Part shown: positions 31,129 through 39,186 of the stretch, one piece after another
Numbering within the stretch: the stretch's first letter is position 1
Layout: every line of letters begins with the position of its first letter
DNA from: Motilibacter rhizosphaerae
GTDB taxonomy: Bacteria > Actinomycetota > Actinomycetes > Motilibacterales > Motilibacteraceae
Assembly: GCF_004216915.1 (NCBI RefSeq)
Contig: NZ_SGXD01000004.1
Coordinates: 1-64,000 of the forward strand
Length of the DNA: 64,000 nucleotides
Direction: 5' to 3'
Notes under the pieces: generated by a model
Told to the model about the DNA's origin: nothing
What the model saw: only the letters and a program-made list of their open reading frames with translations
The model's database searches: none
Made by a program: the position numbers and the translations under genes

Positions 31129-32706
31129 GTGCCCGAGGAGCTGGTGGTCGCGCTGCCGGGCCGACCCGTACCCGTCCTCGGTCGCGGTGAGCGGCTCGTC
31201 ACCTGGTCGGCGGAGGACCTGGCGAGCACGCACGACGTGCGGCGCGTCTGGGACCTCGCCGCCGTCGGCCGGCTGCTCGACGGCCTCCGGAGGACCGACC
31301 CGGCCGCCGTGTGGGCCGCCGCGCACGGGCTGCCGGCTCCGCCGCGCGTCCAGGACCAGCCCGACCTCCTCGCCGCAGCGGAGGACCCCTCCCACCCCAC
31401 GAGCGACGACGGCCAGCTCAACCCGGCGTGGCTGCGCGAACGCTCAGCCGACGAGCCCGACCGGTCGGCCAGCCTCGCGCTGGAGGTGCAGCGCCTCCAG
31501 GAGGAGCGGCTGCGAGGGCTCCCCGACCTGCGGACGGACCCGGTCGTCGCGCCGCTCCCCGTCCTCACGGCCTGGTCGGAGTCGGCGGCTGCGCTGCTCG
31601 CGGTCGAGCTGGGGGCGACGGGCCTGCCGCTCGACCGGGCCGTGGCCGCGGCGTACCTCGAGGAGCACGTCGGTCCCCGGCCCCGCGACGAGGCGGAGGC
31701 GCGGCGGCAGCGCGAGGAGCGCGACGCCCCGGTGCACGCCCGCTTCCCTGGACCGGCCGTCGACCTGCGCAGCCCGGCGCAGGTCAAGGAGCTGCTCGGA
31801 CGCGTCGGGCTGGACCTGCCGGACACGCGGTCGTGGCGCCTCGAGGCGCACGCCGGAGCCGTGCCCGCGGTCGCCGCGCTGCTCGCATGGCGCAAGGCCG
31901 AGCGGCTGTCCACGACCAACGGGTGGGCCTGGCTCGACGGGCAGGTGACGCCCGCAGGCCGCCTGCACGGGTCCTGGGGAGCAGCCGATGCAGCCGCGGG
32001 CCGGATGACCGTCTCGGCGGGGCTGCACAGCCTGCCCGCCGAGCTGCGGCACGCCGTCCGCGCCGAGCCTGGGCACCTGCTCGTCCGGGCCGACCTCGGC
32101 CAGGTCGAGCCGCGCGTGCTCGCGGCGGTCTCGCACGACCCCGGGCTCGTCGCCGCGACGCGCCAGCCCGACCTGTACGCGCCGGTCGCCGCCGCCCTCG
32201 GCTGTGACCGGCCGACCGCGAAGGTCGCGGTCCTCGCCGCCATGTACGGCCAGACCTCGGGCACCGCGGGCGCCGCGCTGCGCAGGATGGAGCGGGCCTA
32301 CCCGCGCGCCATGGCGTACCTCCGCACCGCGGAGGAGGCGGGCCGGACCGGCCAGCCGCTGCGCACCTGCGGCGGCCGGCTCGTCCACGCGGTGCCGCCG
32401 GTCGGGCAGGAGGCGGCGTACGGCCGCTTCACCCGCAACGCCGCGGTGCAGGGCGCGGCGGCGGAGCTCTTCAAGGCGTGGGCCGTCACCGTGCGGGACC
32501 GCCTGCTCGGCACGGGCGCGGAGATCGTGCTCTGCCTCCACGACGAGCTCCTGCTACACGTGCCGGAGGACAGTGCGCCCGACGCGGTCCAGCTGCTCCA
32601 CGACGCGCTCGCCTCTGTCGGATCGTGGTGGGCAGCGGGCAGCGGGGTCGGGTTCCGCACCGAGGTGGGCGTGGGCGCGTCCTGGGCCGACGCGAGGACG
32701 GGCTGA
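31129..32706 (+). CDS. Family-A DNA polymerase (exonuclease/polymerase type)
   Basis: 525 residues from a GTG. PolA-type polymerase motifs are clear: motif A RADLGQVEPRVLA (about 322-334), motif B TAKVAVLAAMYGQTSGTAG (about 363-381) and motif C LCLHDELLLHVP (about 466-477). Motif A has Gly where Ser is usual in DYSQIE. The N-terminal third matches the short actinobacterial class annotated bifunctional 3'-5' exonuclease/DNA polymerase, but I cannot see a convincing DEDD exonuclease set. It is cytoplasmic, probably for repair synthesis. It lies 180 bases after the SOS-controlled HNH gene; a terminator between them argues for separate transcription. Confidence 0.85.
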   Translation: MPEELVVALPGRPVPVLGRGERLVTWSAEDLASTHDVRRVWDLAAVGRLLDGLRRTDPAAVWAAAHGLPAPPRVQDQPDLLAAAEDPSHPTSDDGQLNPAWLRERSADEPDRSASLALEVQRLQEERLRGLPDLRTDPVVAPLPVLTAWSESAAALLAVELGATGLPLDRAVAAAYLEEHVGPRPRDEAEARRQREERDAPVHARFPGPAVDLRSPAQVKELLGRVGLDLPDTRSWRLEAHAGAVPAVAALLAWRKAERLSTTNGWAWLDGQVTPAGRLHGSWGAADAAAGRMTVSAGLHSLPAELRHAVRAEPGHLLVRADLGQVEPRVLAAVSHDPGLVAATRQPDLYAPVAAALGCDRPTAKVAVLAAMYGQTSGTAGAALRRMERAYPRAMAYLRTAEEAGRTGQPLRTCGGRLVHAVPPVGQEAAYGRFTRNAAVQGAAAELFKAWAVTVRDRLLGTGAEIVLCLHDELLLHVPEDSAPDAVQLLHDALASVGSWWAAGSGVGFRTEVGVGASWADARTG

Positions 32707-32713
32707 CCCGGCA

Positions 32714-33040
32714 CTACCGCCGCCAGCGCCGGCGACGACCAGCAGCACGCAGTCCGAGCGCTGCCGCGAACGCGTCGGCGTCCGCCAGCGCCCCCTCCGG
32801 CGGACGCGGACGGGTCGCCGCGTACTCCGCGAACGCCCGGGCGAACCCGTCCCCGCACGCCCGCACCAGGTCCGGCCGCAGCGCCGCGACGACCATCCGC
32901 CGCTTCCCCACCAGGGCGTCCGCCTGCGCCCGCACCTGCCGAGCGTCGAAGCCGTCGGGCGGCGGTCCGCCGGCGACGAGCGCCGCCATGAGCTCGGCCT
33001 GCGCCTCCGCGAGCGCGGCCCGAGCGGCCGGGGAGCTCAC
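32714..33040 (-). CDS. Small DUF2063-like partner of the MNIO enzyme
   Basis: 108 residues from a GTG overlapping the MNIO stop (GTGA). The sequence is a compact helical protein; [18 protein letters not shown], then [14 protein letters not shown] and [18 protein letters not shown], resembles the N-terminal domain of DUF2063 (HvfC/BufC-type) proteins that accompany DUF692 enzymes, but it is much shorter. Family knowledge: MNIO enzymes generally need a partner that presents the precursor peptide. I infer that role here. The Arg-rich tail (GRRRRWRR) is unusual. Its end lies 7 bases from the polymerase stop (convergent). Confidence 0.65.
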   Translation of the reverse strand: MSSPAARAALAEAQAELMAALVAGGPPPDGFDARQVRAQADALVGKRRMVVAALRPDLVRACGDGFARAFAEYAATRPRPPEGALADADAFAAALGLRAAGRRRRWRR

Positions 33041-33864
33041 GCGGCCGCCTCGAAGCCCGCCGCCGCCCGGATCGCCGCGAGCTCACCTCGCAGCTCGGCG
33101 TCGCTCGGGTAGTCGCCATCGCGCTCGAGCATCACCGCCGGGAGCGGCCCCCGCTCGCGCGCCGCCACCAGCAGCTCCAGCACTGCCGCGGGCACCGGGT
33201 GCCGGTGCGTGTCGTGCCACATCCCGTCGCGCAGGATCCCGCCGGCGACGTGCACGTACGCCACGGCCTCCATCGGGACGCAGTCGAGCTCGCGCAGCGG
33301 GTCGAGGCCCAGGTTGACCGCGTTCGTCCAGAGGTTGGCGACGTCGAGGACCAGCCGTACGCCCGTACGCGCCACCAGCTCGGCGAGGAACTCGCCCTCG
33401 GAGAGCTCCGCGCCCGGCCACTCGAGCAGGGCGGCGACGTTCTCCACCGCCAGCGGCACGGGGAGGGCGGCCTGCGCCTGGCGGACGTTGTCGACGAGGA
33501 CCTCCAGGCACTCGCGGGTACGCGGCACGGGCAGCAGGTGCCCGGCCTCCAGACCACCGGCCCGGACGAAGGCCACGTGGTCGCTGACGAGCGGCGAGCC
33601 GAACGCCTCCGCGCAGGCCCCCAGGTGCGCCACCCGCGCCTCGTCGAGCGGCTCGGCCCCGCCGAGGGAGAGGGTGACGGCGTGCGGGAGGACGGGGATC
33701 CCGCGCGCGAGCAGGGCCTCGAGCGAGGCCGGGAGGTGGGCCAGGTGGATGCCCTCCGCGACCACCTCGACGAAGTCCAGCCCGGGCATCCGCTCGACGG
33801 TGAGATCGATCTCGGGCCGCCAGCCGATCCCGAGGCCGCGGACGGGTGCCGGTTCAGCTGCCAC
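33037..33864 (-). CDS. DUF692-family multinuclear non-haem iron oxidase (MNIO)
   Basis: 275 residues from the GTG at 33864 (GGGGAGG about 8 bases upstream; a GTG at 33873 is the alternative). TIM-barrel metal motifs: HAVTLSLGG (His61), SDHVAF (Asp95, His96), ENVAAL (Glu141), LDVANL (Asp174), VAYVHVAGG (His205), HDTH (Asp218, His220) and LERD (Glu247). Known members (MbnB, TglH, BufB) oxidise peptide cysteines using two or three irons. One usual residue differs: the NHG segment reads NLG at 184-186. The gene overlaps the TIGR04222 gene by 11 bases and the partner gene by 4, so all three are co-translated. Predicted substrate: the Cys-rich tail of the TIGR04222 protein. Confidence 0.88.
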   Translation of the reverse strand: MAAEPAPVRGLGIGWRPEIDLTVERMPGLDFVEVVAEGIHLAHLPASLEALLARGIPVLPHAVTLSLGGAEPLDEARVAHLGACAEAFGSPLVSDHVAFVRAGGLEAGHLLPVPRTRECLEVLVDNVRQAQAALPVPLAVENVAALLEWPGAELSEGEFLAELVARTGVRLVLDVANLWTNAVNLGLDPLRELDCVPMEAVAYVHVAGGILRDGMWHDTHRHPVPAAVLELLVAARERGPLPAVMLERDGDYPSDAELRGELAAIRAAAGFEAAA

Positions 33865-34516
33865 CGCAGCCACCTCCCCCGCAGCCGCTGCTGCCGCAAC
33901 CGCTGCTGCCGCAGCTGCTCGCGCCCCCGCAGCCGGAGTGGCCACCGCACGAGGACCCGCCGTCCGACCCGCCGCCCCAGCTGACGAACCCGGCCGCCCA
34001 CCCGTCGCTCGAGCTGCTCCTCGCCCGCTGCCGGCGCCCGCACCACGCCTCGCCCCCGAACAGCGCCTCGCGCAGCTCGACGTCGTCGAGCCCCGCTGGC
34101 CCCACCAGGGCGACAGTCCGCACCGCGTCACCACCCGCGCCCACGCGGCGCTCCCGGTCGAGCACCCGGCGCCCCTCCGCCGACCGGGAGGACGGCACCT
34201 GCGCCGACGTCGAGAACCACCACAGCAGCGAGCGGCGCAGCCAGCCGCGGCGTACCAGGTCCGCGTGCAGCGCCGACAGCCTCGCGTCCGCGACCGCCCG
34301 TGCCCGCGGGCTCGGCGACTCCTCGGCCAGCGCGTCCAGCACCGCCGCCTCCACCGGGTCGACCGCACGGTGCTCCACCACCGTCATCGGACCGCTGCGC
34401 GTGGCGCGCACGCGGCCGTCGAGCACCAGGGCCACGAGCGCCGCGTCGACGCAGCGTCCGGCACCGCCGGCGAGCATCGCCAGCGCGTACGGCGAGACCT
34501 GCTCCACGTCCTCCAC
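33854..34516 (-). CDS. TIGR04222 protein with Cys/Gly-rich tail, probable MNIO substrate
   Basis: 220 residues from a GTG with GGAGG upstream. Residues 7-150 match the actinobacterial TIGR04222 domain ([20 protein letters not shown] is its usual opening). From about 167 the chain becomes Ser/Gly-rich and ends in a tail with cysteines at 190, 196, 202, 207, 212 and 217, spaced 6, 6, 5, 5, 5, interleaved with Gly, Ser and one His. Such a tail resembles the core of a ribosomally made, modified peptide. The gene is the first of the operon with the MNIO and partner, and divergent from the XRE gene at 34634. No clear membrane segment is seen in this copy. Confidence 0.85.
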   Translation of the reverse strand: MEDVEQVSPYALAMLAGGAGRCVDAALVALVLDGRVRATRSGPMTVVEHRAVDPVEAAVLDALAEESPSPRARAVADARLSALHADLVRRGWLRRSLLWWFSTSAQVPSSRSAEGRRVLDRERRVGAGGDAVRTVALVGPAGLDDVELREALFGGEAWCGRRQRARSSSSDGWAAGFVSWGGGSDGGSSCGGHSGCGGASSCGSSGCGSSGCGGGGCGGS

Positions 34517-34593
34517 CTGCCACCTCCTCTGGTCCTCGAGCGGTCGGACGACCGCTCAGCCGGACTGTTGCCCACTGGTGAGGTGGAGGGAAG

Positions 34594-34616
34594 TATGCTT
34601 GCAATATTGCATGCAA
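34594..34616. promoter_or_regulatory. Promoter with TTGCAA-type overlapping palindromes
   Basis: TATGCT (34594-34599) could be the -10 of the XRE gene. It runs into the perfect palindrome TGCAATATTGCA (34600-34611), which overlaps the perfect palindrome TTGCATGCAA (34607-34616). The A/T-rich block stands out from its surroundings. Probably the operator of the adjacent XRE regulator, acting on both directions. Confidence 0.6.
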
Positions 34617-34633
34617 CTCCGAAGGAGGTACTC

Positions 34634-35509
34634 GTGCACGACTCCCCCTCCGCCCGCGAGCGCCAGCTCGCCCGCGAGCTCCGCGACCTCCGTGTCGACG
34701 CGCAGCTGCAGGGCAAGGAGGTCGCGCGCCTGCTCGGCTGGTCCGCCTCCAAGGTGTCGCGCATCGAGACCGGCGCCATCGGAATCCGGCCGGAGGACCT
34801 CGAGCTGCTGCTCGACGTCTACGCCGTCCCCGCACCCCGCGCGGAGCGGCTGCGGCTGCTCGCGCCGAACGCCCGCCCCAAGGGGTGGTGGGACGCCTAC
34901 GCCGACCGGACCAGCGCCGGCTACGCCAACCTCATCCGCCTCGAGGCCAGCTCGCGCGCCGTCCAGTGCTACAGCGCGGTGATCCCGCACCCGCTGCTGC
35001 AGACCGAGGCCTGGACCCGCCGCGTCATCCTCGCGACCGCGCTCGACCCCTCCCCCGCGGAGGTCGACCTGCGCATGGCCATCTGCCGGCGCCGCCAGCA
35101 GCTCCTCCAGCCGGCACCCGACCGCGAGCCCCTCCGGCTCGCTGCGGTGGTCGACCAGGCCGTGCTGCACCGCAGCGTCGACCCGGACCCCGAGGTCGAC
35201 CGCGCCCTGCGCCTCGAGCTGCTGCGCCACCTGCTGCGGCTCGGGCGCCGCCCCAACATCACCGTCCAGGTGCTGCCCTTCAGTGCCGGCATCCCGCCCG
35301 TGACAGCCGGGTCGTTCTCGCTGCTGGAGCCGCGCGGGCTCGACGCTCCGGATGTCGTCTACATGGACAACAAGACGCGCATCTTCTTCCTCGACTCCCC
35401 GACCGAAGTGCACGCCTACGACCGCGAGATGGCGCTGCTGCGCACGATGGCGCTGACCCCCGCCAGGTCGGCGACCTGGCTCAGGGACGCCGTCCGCTCG
35501 ACCGCCTAG
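34634..35509 (+). CDS. XRE-family regulator with DUF5753 domain
   Basis: 291 residues from a GTG with AAGGAGG five bases upstream. Residues about 10-65 form a helix-turn-helix (LGWSASKVSRIETGAIGIRPEDL); the rest is the DUF5753 effector domain with a typical VQVLPFSAG and FSLLE block. Family knowledge: such genes are usually paired with a small DUF397 gene, which is absent here; instead the divergent neighbour is the TIGR04222-MNIO operon, a likely target. Its stop codon is shared as CTAG with the convergent gene 35506-35811. Confidence 0.88.
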   Translation: MHDSPSARERQLARELRDLRVDAQLQGKEVARLLGWSASKVSRIETGAIGIRPEDLELLLDVYAVPAPRAERLRLLAPNARPKGWWDAYADRTSAGYANLIRLEASSRAVQCYSAVIPHPLLQTEAWTRRVILATALDPSPAEVDLRMAICRRRQQLLQPAPDREPLRLAAVVDQAVLHRSVDPDPEVDRALRLELLRHLLRLGRRPNITVQVLPFSAGIPPVTAGSFSLLEPRGLDAPDVVYMDNKTRIFFLDSPTEVHAYDREMALLRTMALTPARSATWLRDAVRSTA

Positions 35510-35811
35510 GGCCGCTCGAGGAAGGCCCGCCAGCGCGTACGCCGCTCGTCCTCGGTCTGCTCCCACCACGGCGTCCCCCGCTCGCCGAGCGCGACCTTCG
35601 CCGCCTGCACCCGGTCGCGCGCCGCGCGCTCGGCCGCCGGGTCCTCGGCCCGTAGTGCCTGTCCGACAGCGCGTCTCGCGCTCATCAGCTCCGAGCGGAG
35701 GAGCTGCGCCACGTCCTCGGGCAGCAGCGGGTCGGTCGCCCGCCACCGGCGCCCGTCGATGAGGACCCAGTGTCCGTCGTCGGTCCGCTCGACCTGCCGG
35801 CGCGTCGTCAT
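35506..35811 (-). CDS. Conserved actinobacterial protein of unknown function
   Basis: 101 residues. DGHWVLIDGRRWRATDPLLPE at the start and LGERGTPWWEQTEDERRTRW near the end are recognisable conserved blocks of a small family sometimes mislabelled biopolymer transporter Tol. It is charged and helical, without signal or membrane segment. The sequence suggests no enzyme. The stop codon lies in a CTAG shared with the XRE gene on the other strand. Confidence 0.75.
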   Translation of the reverse strand: MTTRRQVERTDDGHWVLIDGRRWRATDPLLPEDVAQLLRSELMSARRAVGQALRAEDPAAERAARDRVQAAKVALGERGTPWWEQTEDERRTRWRAFLERP

Positions 35812-35862
35812 GGCACCGTCGTACCCGCTGGCGCGAGGATGTCCACGAGGAAGGGCGGCACG

Positions 35863-36420
35863 ATGCTGATCTACTCGGCAGGCGTCTCCGCGGACGGCTT
35901 CGTCGCCGACCGCGACGGGCGGTTCGACTGGTCCGCGCCCTCCGAGGAGCTGTTCGCCGTCCACCTGGAGCGCGTGAGCGGGCTGGGCGCGTACCTGCTG
36001 GGGCGGCGGCTCTACGAGACCATGCTCGTCTGGGAGACGGACCCCTCGCTGCGCGCCACGGAGGCGGGAGCGGCCTTCGCCCGGGCGTGGACCGCCCTGC
36101 CCAAGGTCGTCTTCAGCCGTCGCGGCACCGCGCTGCAGGGCAACGCCCGTGCAGCGACCGGCTCCCTGGCCGACGAGGTCGCAGCCGCTGTCGGGCCGGG
36201 CGACCGCGACGTCGAGATCGGCGGCGCCACGCTCGCCGCCACCGCCGTCGAGCTCGGCCTGGTCGACGAGTTCCGCGTCTTCCGCTACCCCGTCATCGTC
36301 GGAGGCGGTACGCCGCACCTCCCCGCCGTCGACGCCGACGTCCGCCTGGACCTGCTGGAGCTGGGCAGGTTCGACGACGTCGTCTACGAGCGCTACCGGA
36401 GGGTCAGCCCGGGACGCTGA
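35863..36420 (+). CDS. RibD C-terminal/dihydrofolate-reductase-like protein
   Basis: 185 residues from the ATG at 35863. The reductase fold is shown by IYSAGVSADGFVADRDGRFDW, GAYLLGRRLYETM, LPKVVFSR and EIGGATLAATAVELGLVDEFRVFRYP with the NADPH-loop Gly residues. Predicted to be a cytoplasmic NADPH-dependent reductase of a pterin-like or other small molecule; these proteins often lack known substrates. Its end overlaps the carboxypeptidase gene by 17 bases on the other strand. Confidence 0.82.
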   Translation: MLIYSAGVSADGFVADRDGRFDWSAPSEELFAVHLERVSGLGAYLLGRRLYETMLVWETDPSLRATEAGAAFARAWTALPKVVFSRRGTALQGNARAATGSLADEVAAAVGPGDRDVEIGGATLAATAVELGLVDEFRVFRYPVIVGGGTPHLPAVDADVRLDLLELGRFDDVVYERYRRVSPGR

Positions 36421-37345
36421 GCACGAGCCGCCGCGCCGCGTCCTGCCCGGCCTGCACGAGCGACTTCCCCTGCTGGCCGAGCACGACGCCCAGCACGAGC
36501 ACCCGTCGGCCGGACACCGACCGCCAGGCCGCGAAGGCGAAGCAGCCGCCGGCCGCGCGGTCCGAGCCCGTCTTCACGCCCACGAACCCGTCGCGGCCCA
36601 GCAGGACGTCGGTGTTGCGCACGGTGCCGGCGCCGGGGATGACCGCCGTCGGCTGCCGCACGAGCTCGGCGAAGGCGGGCACGGCCATCGCGGCGCGGAC
36701 GAGGCGCAGCTGGTCGGCGGCCGTGCTCACGGTGCTCGGGTCGTAGCCGCTCGGGTCGGTGTAGGTCGTGTGCCGCATCCCCAGTCGCCGCGCCTCGGCG
36801 TTCATCCGCGCCACGAAGGCGTCCGTGCTGCCGGCCGTCGACCGGGCCAGCGCGACGGCGACGTTGTTGGCCGAGGGCAGCAGGACCGCGAGGAGCGCCT
36901 GGCGCTCCGTGAGCCGCTGGCCCTCGCGCAGCTGGAGCACCGACTCGCCACGGGCGCGGCGGCGCACGGTGTCGGCCACGTCCGCGCGCGTGATGACCAC
37001 CGCCGGCGCCCGGCTGCCGAGGGGGTGCTCGCGCAGCACGACGTACGCGGTCATCACCTTCGCGACGCTCGCGACCGGCACGGCGCGCTGGTCCCCGCTC
37101 GTCCCGGCGGACCTGCCGCCCACGACCATCGCCGCCTGGCCGTCCTGCGGCCAGGCGAAGCCGGAGACGGGACCACCGGTCCCGGCGTGCCCCAGCCGGA
37201 CCAGCCCCAGCCCCACGAGCAGGGCCGCGACGAGGCTGATGACGAGCAGCCGACCGCCCGCGCGGCGGCGGCGGGGCTGGGCGACGGTGCGGCCGGGCGA
37301 GTACGGGCGGGGCGGGGTGTGGACCGACGTGGCGGGCGGAGTCAT
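36404..37345 (-). CDS. D-alanyl-D-alanine carboxypeptidase (PBP5-like)
   Basis: 313 residues from the ATG at 37345; the frame is open further upstream, but the longer form has no better start. Pro/Arg-rich cytoplasmic tail, one membrane segment (about 32-52), then a serine peptidase domain with SVAK (SxxK), SAN (SxN) and KTGS (KTG) in the right order. Predicted role: trimming D-Ala from peptidoglycan stem peptides at the outer face of the membrane. The C-terminal PBP5 beta-domain is missing, so this is a short form. It is divergent from the two-component systems. Confidence 0.88.
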   Translation of the reverse strand: MTPPATSVHTPPRPYSPGRTVAQPRRRRAGGRLLVISLVAALLVGLGLVRLGHAGTGGPVSGFAWPQDGQAAMVVGGRSAGTSGDQRAVPVASVAKVMTAYVVLREHPLGSRAPAVVITRADVADTVRRRARGESVLQLREGQRLTERQALLAVLLPSANNVAVALARSTAGSTDAFVARMNAEARRLGMRHTTYTDPSGYDPSTVSTAADQLRLVRAAMAVPAFAELVRQPTAVIPGAGTVRNTDVLLGRDGFVGVKTGSDRAAGGCFAFAAWRSVSGRRVLVLGVVLGQQGKSLVQAGQDAARRLVLSVPG

Positions 37346-37449
37346 GGCCCGAGCGTCGGCGGCGGGGCGTAGGAGCAGCGTCAGCGCGCCGCTTATCCCG
37401 CGCTTATGCCGGGCGCGCGACAATGGCGCGGACAGGGAGCGAGGCGGGC

Positions 37450-38109
37450 GTGCGGATCCTGGTGGCGGACGACGAGCGGCTGCTCGCGGACACGGTGGCC
37501 GAGGGCCTCCGTCGGCTCGCGATGGCCGTCGACGTCGCGTACGACGGCGACGGCGCGCTCGAGCGCGCGCTCGTCCACCGCTACGACGTGGCGGTCCTCG
37601 ACCGCGACATGCCGGGGCGTACGGGCGACGACGTCTGCCGCTCGCTGCTCGAGTCCGGATCGGGGACGCGGGTGCTGCTGCTGACCGCCGCCGCGGGGAT
37701 CCGCGACCGGGTCGAGGGCCTGGGGCTCGGCGCGGACGACTACCTCACCAAGCCCTTCGCCTTCGCCGAGCTCGCCGCGCGCGTGCAGGCGCTGGCCCGC
37801 CGGTCGGCCCCGGCGCTGCAGCCCGTGCTCGAGCAGGCCGGCGTCGTGCTCGACGTCGCCCGGCACTCCGCCTGGCGCGACGGGCGGCTGCTCGACCTGA
37901 CACCCAAGGAGTTCGCCGTGCTGCACGTGCTCCTGCGCGCCGAGGGCCGCGTGGTCAGCGCCGAGGAGCTGCTGGAGCAGGGCTGGGACGAGCACGCCGA
38001 CCCGTTCACCAACGCCGTCCGCGTCGCGGTGATGACCCTGCGGCGCAAGCTCGGCGACCCGCCGGTCATCGAGACCGTGGCCCGCGCGGGATACCGGCTC
38101 GGCTCGTGA
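37450..38109 (+). CDS. OmpR-type response regulator (first of two)
   Basis: 219 residues from the GTG at 37450 (MRILVADDE-type start preceded by GGGAGCGAGG); an ATG at 37423 would add 9 residues. The receiver domain has ADDE acid pair, phosphoacceptor Asp in VLDRDMPG and Lys in TKPF. The C-terminal winged helix (about 125-217) ends in ETVARAGYRLGS. The stop overlaps the kinase GTG by 4 bases. Targets could include the carboxypeptidase gene or the downstream system. Confidence 0.9.
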   Translation: MRILVADDERLLADTVAEGLRRLAMAVDVAYDGDGALERALVHRYDVAVLDRDMPGRTGDDVCRSLLESGSGTRVLLLTAAAGIRDRVEGLGLGADDYLTKPFAFAELAARVQALARRSAPALQPVLEQAGVVLDVARHSAWRDGRLLDLTPKEFAVLHVLLRAEGRVVSAEELLEQGWDEHADPFTNAVRVAVMTLRRKLGDPPVIETVARAGYRLGS

Positions 38110-39182
38110 GGTCGCGGCAGCTGACCCCGCGCGAGCGGGTCCTCCTGGTCGCGACCTCGGCGCTGCTCGTCGGGCTCGTGGTCCCGGCGCTCGCCCTGTC
38201 GCTCACGGACCGCGCCCGCAGCATCGTCAGCGTCTGCGGCTCAGGAGTGCCTGGTGCCAGCACCGTCTGCACGCTCGCCGGCCACTCGACGCTGCGCGCG
38301 ACGATCGCCCTGGTCGTCGTGCTGCTCGTGGGCGTGCTCGTGCTGCGCGGGTGCGCGCGGTGGGCCCTGCGCCCGGTCGCGGAGCTCGCGGACCAGCTCG
38401 ACCGCGTCGGGCCGCAGAACCTCGGCTACCGGCTGCGGGCCGACGGCGAGGACGAGCTCGCGCTGCTCTCCCATGCGGTCGACGACATGATGGACCGCGT
38501 CGCGGTGAGCTTCGAGGGCCAGAAGCGCTTCGCCGCCAACGCTTCCCACGAGCTGCGTACGCCGTTGGCCGTGCAGCGCACGCTCATCGAGGTCGGCCTG
38601 GCACAGCCGCTCACCCCGGACCAGCTCGCCCTGCTCACGCGGCAGCTGCTGGAGACCAACGAGCGCAACGAGCGCCTCATCGAGGGCCTGCTCGTCCTCA
38701 GCGAGAGCGACCAGGGGCTGCGGTCGCGCAGCCCGCAGCGGCTGGACGAGATCGCGCGGGCCGTCGCGGCGGCGTACGAGGAGCGGGCGGCCGAGGCCGG
38801 CGTCGCGGTCCGCCTCGACCTGCAGCCGCGCGTCGTCCTTGGCGAGCAGGTCCTGCTCGAGCGGCTCGTCACCAACCTCGTGCAGAACGCCGTCAAGTAC
38901 AACCGCCCCGGCGGCTGCCTCGAGGTGGCCGTCGCGGACGACCCGGCGCTCACCGTCGCGAGCACCGGGCCGGCCGTGCCGAACGAGGCGGTGGCGAGCC
39001 TGTTCGAGCCGTTCCGCCGGCTCGCCTCGGACCGTACGGACCACAGCGGCGGTGCCGGGCTGGGGCTCACCATCGCCCGCTCCATCACGCAGGCGCACGA
39101 CGGCACGATCTCCGCGGAGCCCCGCGGCACCGACGGGCTGCGGGTCGACGTACGGCTGCCGCGCGCCGAGGGGGCACGATGA
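38106..39182 (+). CDS. Sensor histidine kinase (first of two), short Cys-containing sensor
   Basis: 358 residues from a GTG overlapping the regulator stop. Two membrane segments (about 14-34 and 60-82) enclose a short outside loop of about 25 residues with two cysteines (VSVCGSG and STVCTLAG). A HAMP region, H-box ASHELRTPL, N-box NLVQNAVKY and G-box GGAGLGLTI follow. Such a tiny loop suggests sensing inside or next to the membrane, possibly by disulfide state; that is inference. The next response regulator begins 4 bases after its stop. Confidence 0.9.
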   Translation: MRSRQLTPRERVLLVATSALLVGLVVPALALSLTDRARSIVSVCGSGVPGASTVCTLAGHSTLRATIALVVVLLVGVLVLRGCARWALRPVAELADQLDRVGPQNLGYRLRADGEDELALLSHAVDDMMDRVAVSFEGQKRFAANASHELRTPLAVQRTLIEVGLAQPLTPDQLALLTRQLLETNERNERLIEGLLVLSESDQGLRSRSPQRLDEIARAVAAAYEERAAEAGVAVRLDLQPRVVLGEQVLLERLVTNLVQNAVKYNRPGGCLEVAVADDPALTVASTGPAVPNEAVASLFEPFRRLASDRTDHSGGAGLGLTIARSITQAHDGTISAEPRGTDGLRVDVRLPRAEGAR

Positions 39183-39186
39183 CGGG

